A stretch of DNA of 64,000 nt, from assembly GCA_005502805.1 (NCBI GenBank), contig SCMY01000004.1:248001-312000 (forward strand), written 5' to 3'. Position numbers and translations under genes: made by a program. Position 1 is the first letter of the stretch, and each line of letters begins with the position of its first letter. This document shows, piece by piece, positions 1-8,648 of this stretch. Origin of the DNA: Rhizobiales bacterium 2SD. Its GTDB lineage: Bacteria > Pseudomonadota > Alphaproteobacteria > Rhizobiales > Beijerinckiaceae. A model generated the notes under the pieces. The model did no database searches. It was not told the DNA's origin and saw only the letters and a program-made list of their open reading frames with translations.

Positions 1-721
1 CCGCTTCACCGCCTACGACCTGCGCAACCGGCTGGCCCTGCCCTTCCATCCGCTGCACTGGCTCGGCACGGACGAGCTCGGCCGCGATGTGCTCTCACGC
101 CTGATCATCTCGGTGCGGATCTCGCTGCTGGTGGCGTTCGGCGCGACCATCATCTCGGCCGTGCTCGGGACCCTGATGGGCTTTCTCGCCGCGCATTTCC
201 GCGGGCTCGTCGAGCAGTTCGTGCTGATGCTGGCGGATTTCCAGGCGGCGATGCCCTTCCTGATCCTGGCGCTCTCGGTGCTCGCCTTCTTCGGCAACGC
301 GCTGCCGCTCTTCATCGGCCTGATGGGGCTCTATGGCTGGGAGCGCTATGCCCGGATCGCGCGCGGCCTCGCGATATCGGCCGGGGCGCAGGGCTATGCC
401 GGCGCGGTGCGCCAGATCGGCGCCTCGCCGTCACGGGTCTACCTGAAGCACATCCTGCCCAACATCGCCTCGACGCTGATCGTCTCGATGACGCTGACCT
501 TCCCGGAGGTCATCCTGCTCGAAAGCGGCCTCTCCTTCCTCGGGCTCGGCGTGCAGCCGCCGATGACGAGCCTCGGCAACATGGTCGGCTATGGCCGCGA
601 ATACCTGACCCGCGCCCCCTGGATCATGCTGGCTCCCGCCATGACGATCGTGCTGACGACGCTTGCCGTCAGCCTCGTCGGCGACTGGCTGCGCGACAAG
701 CTCGATCCGACGCTGCGTTGA
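1..721 (+). CDS. ABC transporter permease, dipeptide/oligopeptide (DppC) type, 5'-truncated by the window
   Basis: The reading frame is open from base 2, so the start lies upstream of the window; 239 codons are visible. The protein is the inner-membrane permease of a peptide/nickel-type ABC importer. It shows the family's HWLGTDELGRDVLSR segment before the first visible membrane helix, several hydrophobic helices, and the cytoplasmic EAA loop (GAVRQIGASPSRVYLKHILP) that contacts the ATPase. The C-terminus GDWLRDKLDPTLR is typical of DppC/OppC proteins. The partner permease, binding protein and ATPases must lie outside the window, because the next gene is on the other strand. The substrate cannot be told from the sequence. 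Confidence 0.93.
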   Translation, partial: RFTAYDLRNRLALPFHPLHWLGTDELGRDVLSRLIISVRISLLVAFGATIISAVLGTLMGFLAAHFRGLVEQFVLMLADFQAAMPFLILALSVLAFFGNALPLFIGLMGLYGWERYARIARGLAISAGAQGYAGAVRQIGASPSRVYLKHILPNIASTLIVSMTLTFPEVILLESGLSFLGLGVQPPMTSLGNMVGYGREYLTRAPWIMLAPAMTIVLTTLAVSLVGDWLRDKLDPTLR

Positions 722-734
722 CGGGTCATGACGT

Positions 735-762
735 TGCGGGCCCAAGCATGCCCCAGCCCGCA
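735..762. terminator. Possible hairpin between convergent genes
   Basis: A 7-bp perfect stem (TGCGGGC / GCCCGCA) with a 14-nt loop lies between the end of the peptide permease gene and the end of the convergent flavin reductase gene. There is no T-run on either side, so it may only be a weak or bidirectional transcription end. Confidence 0.3.
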
Positions 763-845
763 GGCCGTGCTGGCTGATGCGGTCGCCTTGTCCGACGTTC
801 ACATCAGCAGAAGCCTCGGGCTCTGCGAGGGAGCGAGGCGGAAGC

Positions 846-1409
846 CTAGCCGAGCCGGTCGCGCCAGTCGCGCAGCGCTTCCAGGAGCTGACGGATGAAG
901 CCGGCCGTGGCCTCGTCGGTCAGCTTCCCGGCCTCGTTGAACTTGGTTTGAGCAGCCCCGATCATCACCTCCGGCTTGTTGAGCGGGAAGGCGTTGAGGA
1001 AGATCAGCATCTGCCGCAGCTGATACTGCGCCCGCGCCGTGCCGAGGATGCCGCCGCTCGCGCCCATGATCGCCACCGGCTTGTTGTCGAAGGGCTGGCT
1101 CGGCGGGCGCGAGGCCCAGTCGATCGCGTTCTTCAGCACGCCCGGTATCGAGTAGTTGTACTCAGGCGTCACGAACAGGATCGCGTCGGCCGCCGCGAGC
1201 TGATCACGGAAGCGCTGAACCTGGGGCGGATAACCGGCGACGCGGACATCGTCGTTGTAGAGCGGCAGATCACCGATTTCGGCGACCTCGATCGTCATCC
1301 CCTCCGGCGCGAGCGCGATCGCGGCCTTGAGCGCCGCCGTGTTGTAGGACCCCGCCCGCAGGCTGCCCGAAATCCCGACGACCCGGATCGGGCGGCTGTC
1401 TTTCGTCAT
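846..1409 (-). CDS. NADPH-dependent FMN reductase / quinone reductase (ChrR-like)
   Basis: 187 aa flavodoxin-fold protein. The GISGSLRAGSYNT loop at residues 12-24 binds the FMN phosphate, and PEYNYSIPGVLKNAIDW near residue 100 is the conserved family segment that packs on the flavin. Members reduce quinones, chromate or free flavins with NAD(P)H in the cytoplasm. It is the last gene of the 12-gene minus-strand run that contains a hydroxyquinol dioxygenase, so a role in reducing a hydroxybenzoquinone to hydroxyquinol is an attractive inference. An AGGAG sequence lies 7 nt before the ATG. A general antioxidant or azoreductase role is the main alternative. Confidence 0.9.
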   Translation of the reverse strand: MTKDSRPIRVVGISGSLRAGSYNTAALKAAIALAPEGMTIEVAEIGDLPLYNDDVRVAGYPPQVQRFRDQLAAADAILFVTPEYNYSIPGVLKNAIDWASRPPSQPFDNKPVAIMGASGGILGTARAQYQLRQMLIFLNAFPLNKPEVMIGAAQTKFNEAGKLTDEATAGFIRQLLEALRDWRDRLG

Positions 1410-1444
1410 GTCTTCACTCCTGAAACGCTCGGTCGGTTGCCGGG

Positions 1445-1732
1445 TCAGCTCTGGCGCCTGATGAAACCGGTGATCGTGATGCGATCCCAGATGCCGGCGG
1501 CGTGGAACGGATCGGCGGCATTGAAGCGTTCTACCGTCGCACGATCCGCTGCCTCCACCACGAAGAGACTGCCAATCATCCTCGCACCGTCGTCGTCGAC
1601 AAGTGGCCCCGACATCACGATCTTCACGTTCAGCGCTGAGGTGTCTGAGAGAAAGGCCTTGTGTGCGTCGTAGTTGGCGAGGCGGGCGTCGAGCCCGCCC
1701 GGTCTGTCGAGGGCATGGATCACGAACAGCAT
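1445..1732 (-). CDS. YciI family protein
   Basis: 95 aa ferredoxin-like alpha/beta protein of the YciI (YCII) family. The conserved His24 (in YDAHKAFL) and Asp74 (in NAADPFHAAG) that form the putative active-site pair are both present, as is the SGPLVDDDG turn at 41-49. Most members have no known reaction. TftG of the 2,4,5-trichlorophenoxyacetate pathway belongs to this family and dechlorinates chlorohydroxyquinol. Here the gene lies 56 bp downstream of the ABC binding-protein gene and 35 bp upstream of the flavin reductase gene, in an operon with hydroxyquinol enzymes. AGGAG precedes the ATG. A TftG-like step is inference only. Confidence 0.88.
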   Translation of the reverse strand: MLFVIHALDRPGGLDARLANYDAHKAFLSDTSALNVKIVMSGPLVDDDGARMIGSLFVVEAADRATVERFNAADPFHAAGIWDRITITGFIRRQS

Positions 1733-1788
1733 GCGATGGGCTCCTGTGACAGCCGGTCGTTTCGCCGGCCGCCGTGCGATAGTGTGGA

Positions 1789-2763
1789 TCAGTTCGGCTT
1801 GCTGGCCAGGGCCGCCGCCTCGTTCCAGCTCGGGCAGCTGCGCGATTCCAGCGGGGTGTCGTAAGGCTGGAAATTCGAGGCGTTCACCACGGTCGGCTTC
1901 AGCACCACTTCGGTGACGATCGGCTCCTTGCGCAGGGCCCGGATCGCGACGAGCGTGCCGATGCAGCCTTGCAGGAAGCCGTTATAGTCGCCCGAGGCGA
2001 GCAGCTTTCCGGTCTTGATCGCGTCGACCGCCTCCTTGGTGCCGTTGATGCCGACGACCTTGGCCTTGCGGTTGGCACCGTCCAGGGCCTCAATCACGCC
2101 GATCGCCATCGCGTCGTTGGCGGCCAGCACGCCATCGATCTGTGGATGCGACTGCATCAGGTTCTCCATCACCTGCAGGCCCTGCAGGCGCTGGTAGTTG
2201 GCCGGCTGGCTGGCGAGCAGCTTGACGTCCTTGAATTCCTTGATCGCGTCGTTGAAACCGCGGACCCGGTCGATATTGGTCAGCGAGCCCTTGACGCCCT
2301 CGAGGATGACGACATTGCCCTTGCCGCCGATCTCCTTCAGCAGGAAGCGCGCGGTCTCCAGGCCGAGGCTGTAGTCGTCGGCCCCGACGAAGGCGAGGAA
2401 CTTGCCGCCGGCGCTGCGGTCAGTGACGTTGACGATCGGGATCTTGGCATCGTTGATCTGCTCGACGCCCGGCACCATCGCCTTGTAGTCGACGGGCACG
2501 AAGACGATGGCGCTCGGCTTCTTGACGATCACGTCCTCGACCTGGCTGAGCTGCTCGGGGATCGAATCCGGCTTGGTCGGGATGTAGTGCACCGCCTTGG
2601 CGCCGAGCGACTTCGCCGCGACCTCGGCGCCGACCCGCACCGTCTGGAAATAGGGATTGGTCTGGTTCTTGGTGAAGACCGCGATCGTCTCGCCGGCGGC
2701 GAGCGCCGCTGTCGAGAAGAGGATGGCGGGTAGCGCTGCGGCCAGAAGCTTTGATGTCGACAT
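1789..2763 (-). CDS. Sugar-type ABC transporter substrate-binding protein (RbsB/CUT2 family)
   Basis: 324 aa periplasmic binding protein. A Sec signal peptide with likely cleavage after ALA at residue 22 is followed by ETIAVFTKNQTNPYFQTVR, the typical start of RbsB-like (Peripla_BP_4) proteins. The hinge segments AANDAMAIGVIEAL and VVGINGTKEAVDAI are also family hallmarks. It delivers ligand to the two permeases encoded just upstream in the same operon. A GGGAGGG ribosome site lies before the ATG. CUT2 binders take pentoses, inositol, erythritol, autoinducer-2 and related polyols; which one cannot be read from the sequence, and the operon context hints at an unusual ligand. Confidence 0.93.
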   Translation of the reverse strand: MSTSKLLAAALPAILFSTAALAAGETIAVFTKNQTNPYFQTVRVGAEVAAKSLGAKAVHYIPTKPDSIPEQLSQVEDVIVKKPSAIVFVPVDYKAMVPGVEQINDAKIPIVNVTDRSAGGKFLAFVGADDYSLGLETARFLLKEIGGKGNVVILEGVKGSLTNIDRVRGFNDAIKEFKDVKLLASQPANYQRLQGLQVMENLMQSHPQIDGVLAANDAMAIGVIEALDGANRKAKVVGINGTKEAVDAIKTGKLLASGDYNGFLQGCIGTLVAIRALRKEPIVTEVVLKPTVVNASNFQPYDTPLESRSCPSWNEAAALASKPN

Positions 2764-2803
2764 GGTTGTTCCCTCCCTTTGGTTCCGTGGTTCTGCTGCT
2801 TGG

Positions 2804-3778
2804 TTAGGTGCGCCGGCGGCCGACCATGTCGAACCAGACGGCGAGGATAACGATCAGGCCGGTGACGAGCGGCTGCCAGTTGGCGTTGACGGCGAGCAGG
2901 TTCATGCCGTTCAGCACCAGCGTCAGGATCAGCGCGCCGATGAAGGTGCCGAAGACGCTGCCGACGCCGCCGAACAGCGAGGCGCCGCCGATCAGCGCCG
3001 CGGCGATGGCCGGCAGCGTCATCGCCTCGCCGATATCGCCCTCGGCCGAGTTCAGTCGGGCGAGGAAGACGATCGAGGCGACGCCCGCCATGGCGCCGGA
3101 GAAGGCGTAGACCAGGATCAGCCGGCGATCGACCGGGATGCCGGTGAGGCGGGCCGCGACCGGGTTGGCGCCGATGGCGTAAATCTGCTGCCCCCAGATC
3201 GTGCGCTGGGCGAAGATCGTGCCTGCCAGCAGGAAGGCCAGCATCAGATAGACCGGGATCGGGACGCCCAGGAAATAGCCGGAACCGATCTGGCGGAAAC
3301 CGGGCGGGAAGCCGTGGATGGTCTCACCGGCCATGTAGTAATAGGTGATGCCGTGCAGCACCCAGAGCATGCCATAGGTGGCGATGAAGGATGGGATGCG
3401 CAGCTTGGCCACCATCAGCCCGTTGCAGATGCCGATGGCGAGCCCGGTGGCCAGCCCCGTCAGCGTGCCGAGCGCGGGCGAACCGGTCGCTTTGATCACC
3501 GTCGCCGCGAAACAGGCGGAGAGGCCGATATTGGCGCCGACCGAGAGATCGAGGCCGCCGGTCAGGATCACCAGCGTCAGCCCGGAGGCGAGGAAGAACA
3601 GCAGGCTCGCCTGCCGGAGCACGTTGAGGATGTTGTTGGCGGTGAAGAAGGCCTCGGTCGCGATGCTCAGGGCGAGGCAGAGCAGCGCCACCGCCAGCAA
3701 TCGATAGGCGAGCTGCTGTGTCTCGCGCGAGAGATGGAGGCCAATCGGCCGGGTAGCGGCGTCGCTGGCGATGCTCAT
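2804..3778 (-). CDS. Sugar-type ABC transporter permease (RbsC/CUT2 family)
   Basis: 324 aa integral membrane protein with about eight to ten hydrophobic segments. It carries the family motifs LTGGLDLSVGANIGLSAC near residues 90-107 and NPVAARLTGIPVDRRLILVYAFSG near 205-230. It forms the membrane channel of the CUT2 importer with the second permease, whose gene overlaps its start by 4 bp (ATGA), so translation is probably coupled. The binding-protein gene follows 40 bp downstream. Confidence 0.93.
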   Translation of the reverse strand: MSIASDAATRPIGLHLSRETQQLAYRLLAVALLCLALSIATEAFFTANNILNVLRQASLLFFLASGLTLVILTGGLDLSVGANIGLSACFAATVIKATGSPALGTLTGLATGLAIGICNGLMVAKLRIPSFIATYGMLWVLHGITYYYMAGETIHGFPPGFRQIGSGYFLGVPIPVYLMLAFLLAGTIFAQRTIWGQQIYAIGANPVAARLTGIPVDRRLILVYAFSGAMAGVASIVFLARLNSAEGDIGEAMTLPAIAAALIGGASLFGGVGSVFGTFIGALILTLVLNGMNLLAVNANWQPLVTGLIVILAVWFDMVGRRRT

Positions 3779-4728
3779 GACCGTGTGCTCCGCAGGCTGT
3801 CGACGAGAAGGGCGGCAATGACAAGGGCGCCGATGCAGGCCACCTGGACCGAGGAGGGAACGGCCATCAGGTTGAGGCCGTTGCGCAGCACGCCGACGGT
3901 GAGCACGCCGAGCAGCGTGCCGAAGAGCCAGCCATTGCCCTTGTCGAAGGAGGTTCCGCCCAGCGCCACCGCGGCGATGGCGTCGAATTCGAGACCGATC
4001 GCCGCCGTCGGATGGCCGGCATTGATGCGTGCGGTCATCAGCAGGGCCGCGACTCCGGCCATGGCGCCGCCGAGCATGTAGACGGCGACGAGCAGGCGCT
4101 TCCAGGCGACACCGGCGAGCGTCAGCGCATCGCGATTGCCGCCGAGCGCGCAGACATAGGTGCCGAAGCGGGTGTGGTAGAGCAGGACGTGGAAGAGCGC
4201 GTAGAAGCCGGCGCCGATCAGGATCGGCGTCGGAATGCCGAAGGTTTCGCCGGAATAGACCAGCCTGACGAAGCGCGGGATGCCGACGACGCTCTGGCCA
4301 TCGCTGACCACGAGCGCGAGCCCTTGCGCCGCGCCGAGCGTGCCCAGCGTCGCGACGAAGGGCGGGATCGACAAGCCGGCGATCAGCCAGCCATTGACGA
4401 GGCCGAAGGCAAGACCGACCGCGAGCGCCCCGATGAGACCGAGCGCCAGCGACTGCGTCGCCACCACGATCAGCGCCAGCACCAGCGAGGCCAGCGTCAG
4501 CACCGCGCCCATGGAGAGGTCGAGCCCCTCGGTCATGATGATCAGCGTCATCGGCAGGGCCAGCAGCAGCAGGATGACCGACTGCACCAGCACATTGGAG
4601 AGGTTGCCGGCGGTGAGGAAGCCGGGGCTCGCCAGTGCAAAGAGCAGCGAGAGCCCGGCCAGTGCGACGGCCACGCCCGGCACGGCCGGGAGGCGTAGCA
4701 AGGGAGAGGAGACCGCCTGATCAGTCAT
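3775..4728 (-). CDS. Sugar-type ABC transporter permease (RbsC/CUT2 family), second subunit
   Basis: 317 aa membrane protein homologous to the neighbouring permease, with the motif IIMTEGLDLSMGAVLTLASL near residues 63-82. Two non-identical permeases suggest a heterodimeric channel, as in many CUT2 importers. The start overlaps the end of the ATPase gene by 8 bp and its end overlaps the next permease by 4 bp, so the transporter genes are tightly coupled. Confidence 0.93.
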   Translation of the reverse strand: MTDQAVSSPLLRLPAVPGVAVALAGLSLLFALASPGFLTAGNLSNVLVQSVILLLLALPMTLIIMTEGLDLSMGAVLTLASLVLALIVVATQSLALGLIGALAVGLAFGLVNGWLIAGLSIPPFVATLGTLGAAQGLALVVSDGQSVVGIPRFVRLVYSGETFGIPTPILIGAGFYALFHVLLYHTRFGTYVCALGGNRDALTLAGVAWKRLLVAVYMLGGAMAGVAALLMTARINAGHPTAAIGLEFDAIAAVALGGTSFDKGNGWLFGTLLGVLTVGVLRNGLNLMAVPSSVQVACIGALVIAALLVDSLRSTRS

Positions 4729-6277
4729 GGTGCATCCCCATTCGGACGATGTTCTCTTCGGAGAGTTCGGAGCGGGAGAGTTCGCCGACGATGCGCTTGC
4801 CGCGCATCACGTAGGCGCGGTCGCAGACATGGACGATCTCGGCCTGCTCGGAGGAGATCATCAGCACCGCGGCGCCGTCGGCGACGAGCTGGTCGATCAG
4901 CGCGAAGATCTCGGCCTTGGCGCCGACATCGATGCCCCGCGTCGGCTCGTCGAAGATGAACAGCCGCGTGCCGGCGGCGAGCCATTTGCCGATCACCACC
5001 TTCTGCTGGTTGCCACCGGAGAGCAGCGCGACGCTCTGGTTCGGCGAGGGCGTCGCGATCCGCAGCCGCTTGATCAGCTCCTCGGCCGAGCGCCTTGCCT
5101 GAGTGGGCGAGAACAGCTTGTTCGGAAAAAGCTTGGGCAGGCCGGCAACGGCCAGATTGTCGGCGACGGTGCGGATCAGCGCGAGCCCTTCGGTCTTTCG
5201 GCTTTCCGGGATGAGGCCGACACCGGCCATGGTCGCGGCGTCCGGCCCTCCCCGCCTGGGCTTGCCGAAGATGCTGATCTCGCCGGCCGTGACCTCGTCG
5301 GCGCCGAAGATGGCGCGCGCGACCTCGCTCCGGCCGGATCCGACCAGGCCGCAGAGGCCGACGATCTCGCCCGCCCGTACGGTGAGGTCGATGTCGCGAA
5401 TGCCGTTTTTCGACGAGAGGCCCCTGACCTCCAGCGCGATCTCTCCGGGTGTCTCCGCGAAATTGCGCGGATAGCTCATGTCGACGGTGCGGCCGACCAT
5501 CATGCGCACCAGCTCGTCCGGCGTGGTCTGCCCCGGCCGCGCCCGGCCGACGAGCTTGCCGTCGCGCAGCACGGTGATGCGGTCGCCGAGCGCGAACACC
5601 TCCGCCATGCGATGCGAGATGTAGACGATGGCGACGCCCTTGGCCTGGAGCTGGCGCATCACCTCGAACAGGCGCTCTGTCTCGCGATCGGAGAGCGCGG
5701 CGGTCGGCTCGTCCATGACGAGGATGCGCGCGTTCTGCGACAGGGCCTTGCCGATCTCGACCATCTGCTGCTGGGCGACGCCGAGCGCGTGGACCTTGGT
5801 CCTCGGATCGATGTCTAGGCCGATCAGATCGAGCACCGCCTGCGCCTCGCGGTAGAGCCGCTTGCGGTCGACGAGCCCGGGAATGCGCGAGGGGAATTCG
5901 CGGCCGAGGAAGATGTTCTGCGCCACGTCGAGATAAGGGACGAGCGAGAACTCCTGGAAGATCACGGCGATGCCGAGCTTGCGCGCATCTGCCGGCGTGC
6001 GGATCTCGACCTTTTCGCCCTCGTGAAAATACTCGCCGGCATCGGCCTGGTAGGCGCCGCACAGCACTTTCATCAGCGAGGATTTGCCGGCGCCGTTCTC
6101 GCCGAGCAGCATGTGCACCTCGCCCGGCCAAAGCGCGAACGAGACATCGTCGAGCGCCTTCACCCCGGGGAACGTCTTGGAGATACCCCGGAGCTCGAAC
6201 AGCGGCGTAGCTTCGGCCGTTGCGGGCGGTGGCGAGGTCGTGTCGAAGTCGGGCTTGATCGCCATCAGCGCGCTCAT
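4721..6277 (-). CDS. Sugar-type ABC transporter ATP-binding protein (RbsA/MglA family)
   Basis: 518 aa from the ATG at 6277, which shares an ATGA with the stop of the upstream oxidase gene; the same frame is open further upstream but only because of that oxidase gene. The protein has two fused ABC domains, as usual for CUT2. The first has Walker A GENGAGKS and signature-like LGVAQQQMVEIGKAL; the second has the degenerate Walker A GLVGSGRS and signature LSGGNQQKVVIGKWL. It energises the importer with the two permeases that follow. The upstream half of the operon encodes enzymes, so transport and catabolism are co-transcribed. Confidence 0.95.
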   Translation of the reverse strand: MSALMAIKPDFDTTSPPPATAEATPLFELRGISKTFPGVKALDDVSFALWPGEVHMLLGENGAGKSSLMKVLCGAYQADAGEYFHEGEKVEIRTPADARKLGIAVIFQEFSLVPYLDVAQNIFLGREFPSRIPGLVDRKRLYREAQAVLDLIGLDIDPRTKVHALGVAQQQMVEIGKALSQNARILVMDEPTAALSDRETERLFEVMRQLQAKGVAIVYISHRMAEVFALGDRITVLRDGKLVGRARPGQTTPDELVRMMVGRTVDMSYPRNFAETPGEIALEVRGLSSKNGIRDIDLTVRAGEIVGLCGLVGSGRSEVARAIFGADEVTAGEISIFGKPRRGGPDAATMAGVGLIPESRKTEGLALIRTVADNLAVAGLPKLFPNKLFSPTQARRSAEELIKRLRIATPSPNQSVALLSGGNQQKVVIGKWLAAGTRLFIFDEPTRGIDVGAKAEIFALIDQLVADGAAVLMISSEQAEIVHVCDRAYVMRGKRIVGELSRSELSEENIVRMGMHHD

Positions 6278-7695
6278 CGGGCGCCTCCCATCTGCGCGGG
6301 CGAGTGGAAGATCTTGCCGGGGTTCATGATCCCCAGCGGATCGAGCGCCTGCTTCACCAGGCGCATGGCGTCGACGGTCTCGCCCAGCTCCAGTTCGAGG
6401 AAACCGATCTTGCCGAGGCCGACGCCGTGCTCGCCGGTGCAGGTGCCGTCGAGCGCGATCGCCCGGCGGACGAGGCGCTCGTTGAAGGACTTCACCCGGG
6501 CAAGCTCCTCGGCATTGTCGGGGTCGTGCAGAACGAGGAGATGGAAATTGCCGTCGCCGACATGGCCGACGACCGGGGCGACGAGACCGCTTTCCGCGAT
6601 ATCGGCGGCCGTGGCGACGAGGCATTCGGCCAGGCGCGAGATCGGCACGCAAACATCGGTGACCAGAGCCCGCGAGCCCGGCCGCAGGGCCAGCCCGGCA
6701 TAGAGCGTGTTGTCTCGGGCTTGCCATAGGCGGCTGCGCTCTTCCGGCGAAGTCGCCCAGGCGAAGTCCTGCCCGCCGAACTCGCCGGCGAGCGCCTGCG
6801 CAGTTTCAGCCTGCTCGGCGACAGAGTTCTTCGAGCCGTGAAACTCGAAGAACAGATGCGGCGCCTCCGGCAGACCGAGCCTGGCGTGCAGGTTCATGCC
6901 GCGCATCATCACCGCGTCGAGCAGCTCGATGCGCGCCACCGGAACGCCCGACTGGATCACTGCGATCGCGGTATCGACCGCGGCCTTCAAATCGGGGAAG
7001 GCGCAGACGGCCGAAGAGATCGCCTCGGGCTGCGGATGAAGCTTCAGCGTCACCTCGGTGATGACGCCGAGCGTCCCTTCCGCGCCGACGAGCAGGCGGG
7101 TCATGTCGTAGCCGGCGGCCGATTTGCGGGCGCGCCGCGCGGTCCGGATCACGCGGCCGTCGGCGAGCACCGCTTCGAGCGCCAGCACATTGTCCTTCAT
7201 CGTGCCGTAGCGCACGGCCATGGTGCCCGAGGCGCGCGTCGAGGCCATGCCGCCGATCGAGGCATCGGCGCCGGGATCAATCGGGAAGAACAGGCCAGTG
7301 TCGCGCAATTGCGAGTTGAGCTGCTTGCGGGTGATGCCGGGCTGGACGCGCACATCCATGTCCTCCGGGCTCGCCACCAGCACCTTGTCCATGCGCGACA
7401 TGTCGAGGCAGAGGCCGCCGAGCGGCGCCGCGGCGTTGCCTTCAAGCGAGGTGCCGGCGCCGAACGGCACGATCGGAAGCTGGAGGTCGCGACAGATCGT
7501 GACGATGCCGCGCACCTCCTCGGTGGTTTCCGGGAAGGCGACGAGATCGGGTGGCGAGGCCGCGTGATAGGCCTCGCTGCGGCCATGGTCGGCGAGGACG
7601 CCGGGCGCGCTGCTGACGCGCGGGCCGAGCATCTGCGCCAATCGCGCCAGCGCCGTTTTCGTGGCGCCGCCATCCGGGGACGGTCTGGTCAACAT
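6274..7695 (-). CDS. FAD-binding 2-hydroxyacid oxidase/dehydrogenase (GlcD/D-lactate dehydrogenase family)
   Basis: 473 aa. The PCMH-type FAD domain carries PFGAGTSLEG at residues 77-86. The C-terminal FAD-oxidase domain ends with GTCTGEHGVGLGKIGFLE, the conserved metal and FAD contact seen in GlcD and D-lactate dehydrogenases. The family oxidises D-2-hydroxyacids (lactate, glycolate, 2-hydroxyglutarate) to oxoacids with electrons passed to cytochrome or quinone. No GlcE or GlcF subunit genes are adjacent. The start has a strong GGAGGGAG ribosome site, and the stop overlaps the ATPase gene by 4 bp. In this operon it may act on an acid from the imported substrate; that is inference. Confidence 0.92.
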   Translation of the reverse strand: MLTRPSPDGGATKTALARLAQMLGPRVSSAPGVLADHGRSEAYHAASPPDLVAFPETTEEVRGIVTICRDLQLPIVPFGAGTSLEGNAAAPLGGLCLDMSRMDKVLVASPEDMDVRVQPGITRKQLNSQLRDTGLFFPIDPGADASIGGMASTRASGTMAVRYGTMKDNVLALEAVLADGRVIRTARRARKSAAGYDMTRLLVGAEGTLGVITEVTLKLHPQPEAISSAVCAFPDLKAAVDTAIAVIQSGVPVARIELLDAVMMRGMNLHARLGLPEAPHLFFEFHGSKNSVAEQAETAQALAGEFGGQDFAWATSPEERSRLWQARDNTLYAGLALRPGSRALVTDVCVPISRLAECLVATAADIAESGLVAPVVGHVGDGNFHLLVLHDPDNAEELARVKSFNERLVRRAIALDGTCTGEHGVGLGKIGFLELELGETVDAMRLVKQALDPLGIMNPGKIFHSPAQMGGAR

Positions 7696-7760
7696 GGCTT
7701 TCTCCCTCCGCGATGGCCCGCTGGCCGGGCTCTCTCGATTTGCGGTCGATGGTCAGCGCC

Positions 7761-8648
7761 TCAGGCGGCGCGGTGTGCAGCCCCCGCTGCCGGGTTGAGC
7801 TGGAAGTCGTAGGTCAGACTGCACCAGGGTCGGTCGAGCGTCCGGCCGTCCGGAGCGGTGCCCGCCTCCTGTTCGGTGAAGTCGCTGATCAGCGAGTCCT
7901 TCACGCCGAAGACGGCGTCGGAATCGAGATACTGGTCGCCGGAGACGAAGACATGGGTCACGAGCGTTTCGTGGCCGGGCGCCGCGATCATGAAATGGAC
8001 ATGGGCCGGCCGCCAGGGATGGCGCCCCTGCGCATCCAGCATCTTGCCCACCGGACCGTCATACGGGATCGGATAGGCCGCCGGCTTGATCGACCAGAAA
8101 TGGAAGCGGCCCTGCGCATCGGTGCGAAAGCGCGCCCGGGCGACGAGATCGGCGGCATCTTCCGAATGCTGGACGTCGTAATAGCCATCCTCATCGGAAT
8201 GCCAGACATCGACGACCGCTCCCACGAGCGGGCTGCCGTCGGCGGCAGTGACGGTGCCGGAGACATGCATCGGCTCGCCTGGCAGCTCTCCGGAGATGTC
8301 GCTGCCCAGCGCGGCTTCCGGCGGGCCCTCGACATAGAACGGGCCGAGCACGGTGCTTTCGGTGACGGCGCCCTGATGGTCGTGATTGATCGCATCGACC
8401 AGCATGGATACGCCGAGCGTGTCTGAGAGCAGGATGAACTCCTGCCGCGCCCCGGTGCACATCTGGCCGGTATCGGTCAGGAAGGCGATGCCCTTGGCCC
8501 ATTCTTCCTGCGTCGGGCGAACCTCGCGGATGAAATCATGGAGATGGCGGACCAGCGCCTCGCTGATCTGCCGGGTGCGGGCATCCGGGGCGGCGGCGAC
8601 ACGCTCGAGCACCGCCTGGGTGATGCTGTTCTGATCGAAATTCCTCAT
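7761..8648 (-). CDS. Intradiol ring-cleavage dioxygenase, probable hydroxyquinol 1,2-dioxygenase
   Basis: 295 aa. An N-terminal helical dimerisation domain (about 1-95) is followed by the intradiol beta-sandwich. The four ferric-iron ligands are visible as Tyr157 (DGYYDVQ), Tyr192 (YPIPYDGPVG), His216 and His218 (WRPAHVHFM). The sequence resembles hydroxyquinol 1,2-dioxygenases more than catechol or protocatechuate enzymes. The expected reaction is hydroxyquinol + O2 -> maleylacetate. The maleylacetate reductase three genes upstream would use that product, which strongly supports the call. Its start overlaps the stop of the dehydrogenase gene by 4 bp, with GGAGG inside that gene's end. Catechol cleavage remains possible. 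Confidence 0.92.
   Translation of the reverse strand: MRNFDQNSITQAVLERVAAAPDARTRQISEALVRHLHDFIREVRPTQEEWAKGIAFLTDTGQMCTGARQEFILLSDTLGVSMLVDAINHDHQGAVTESTVLGPFYVEGPPEAALGSDISGELPGEPMHVSGTVTAADGSPLVGAVVDVWHSDEDGYYDVQHSEDAADLVARARFRTDAQGRFHFWSIKPAAYPIPYDGPVGKMLDAQGRHPWRPAHVHFMIAAPGHETLVTHVFVSGDQYLDSDAVFGVKDSLISDFTEQEAGTAPDGRTLDRPWCSLTYDFQLNPAAGAAHRAA

Noticed and set aside
2657..4081. 474-aa plus-strand open frame over the ABC permease genes
   Set aside because: Glu/Arg/Gly-rich without motifs; both permease genes beneath it are clear and overlap one another on the minus strand.
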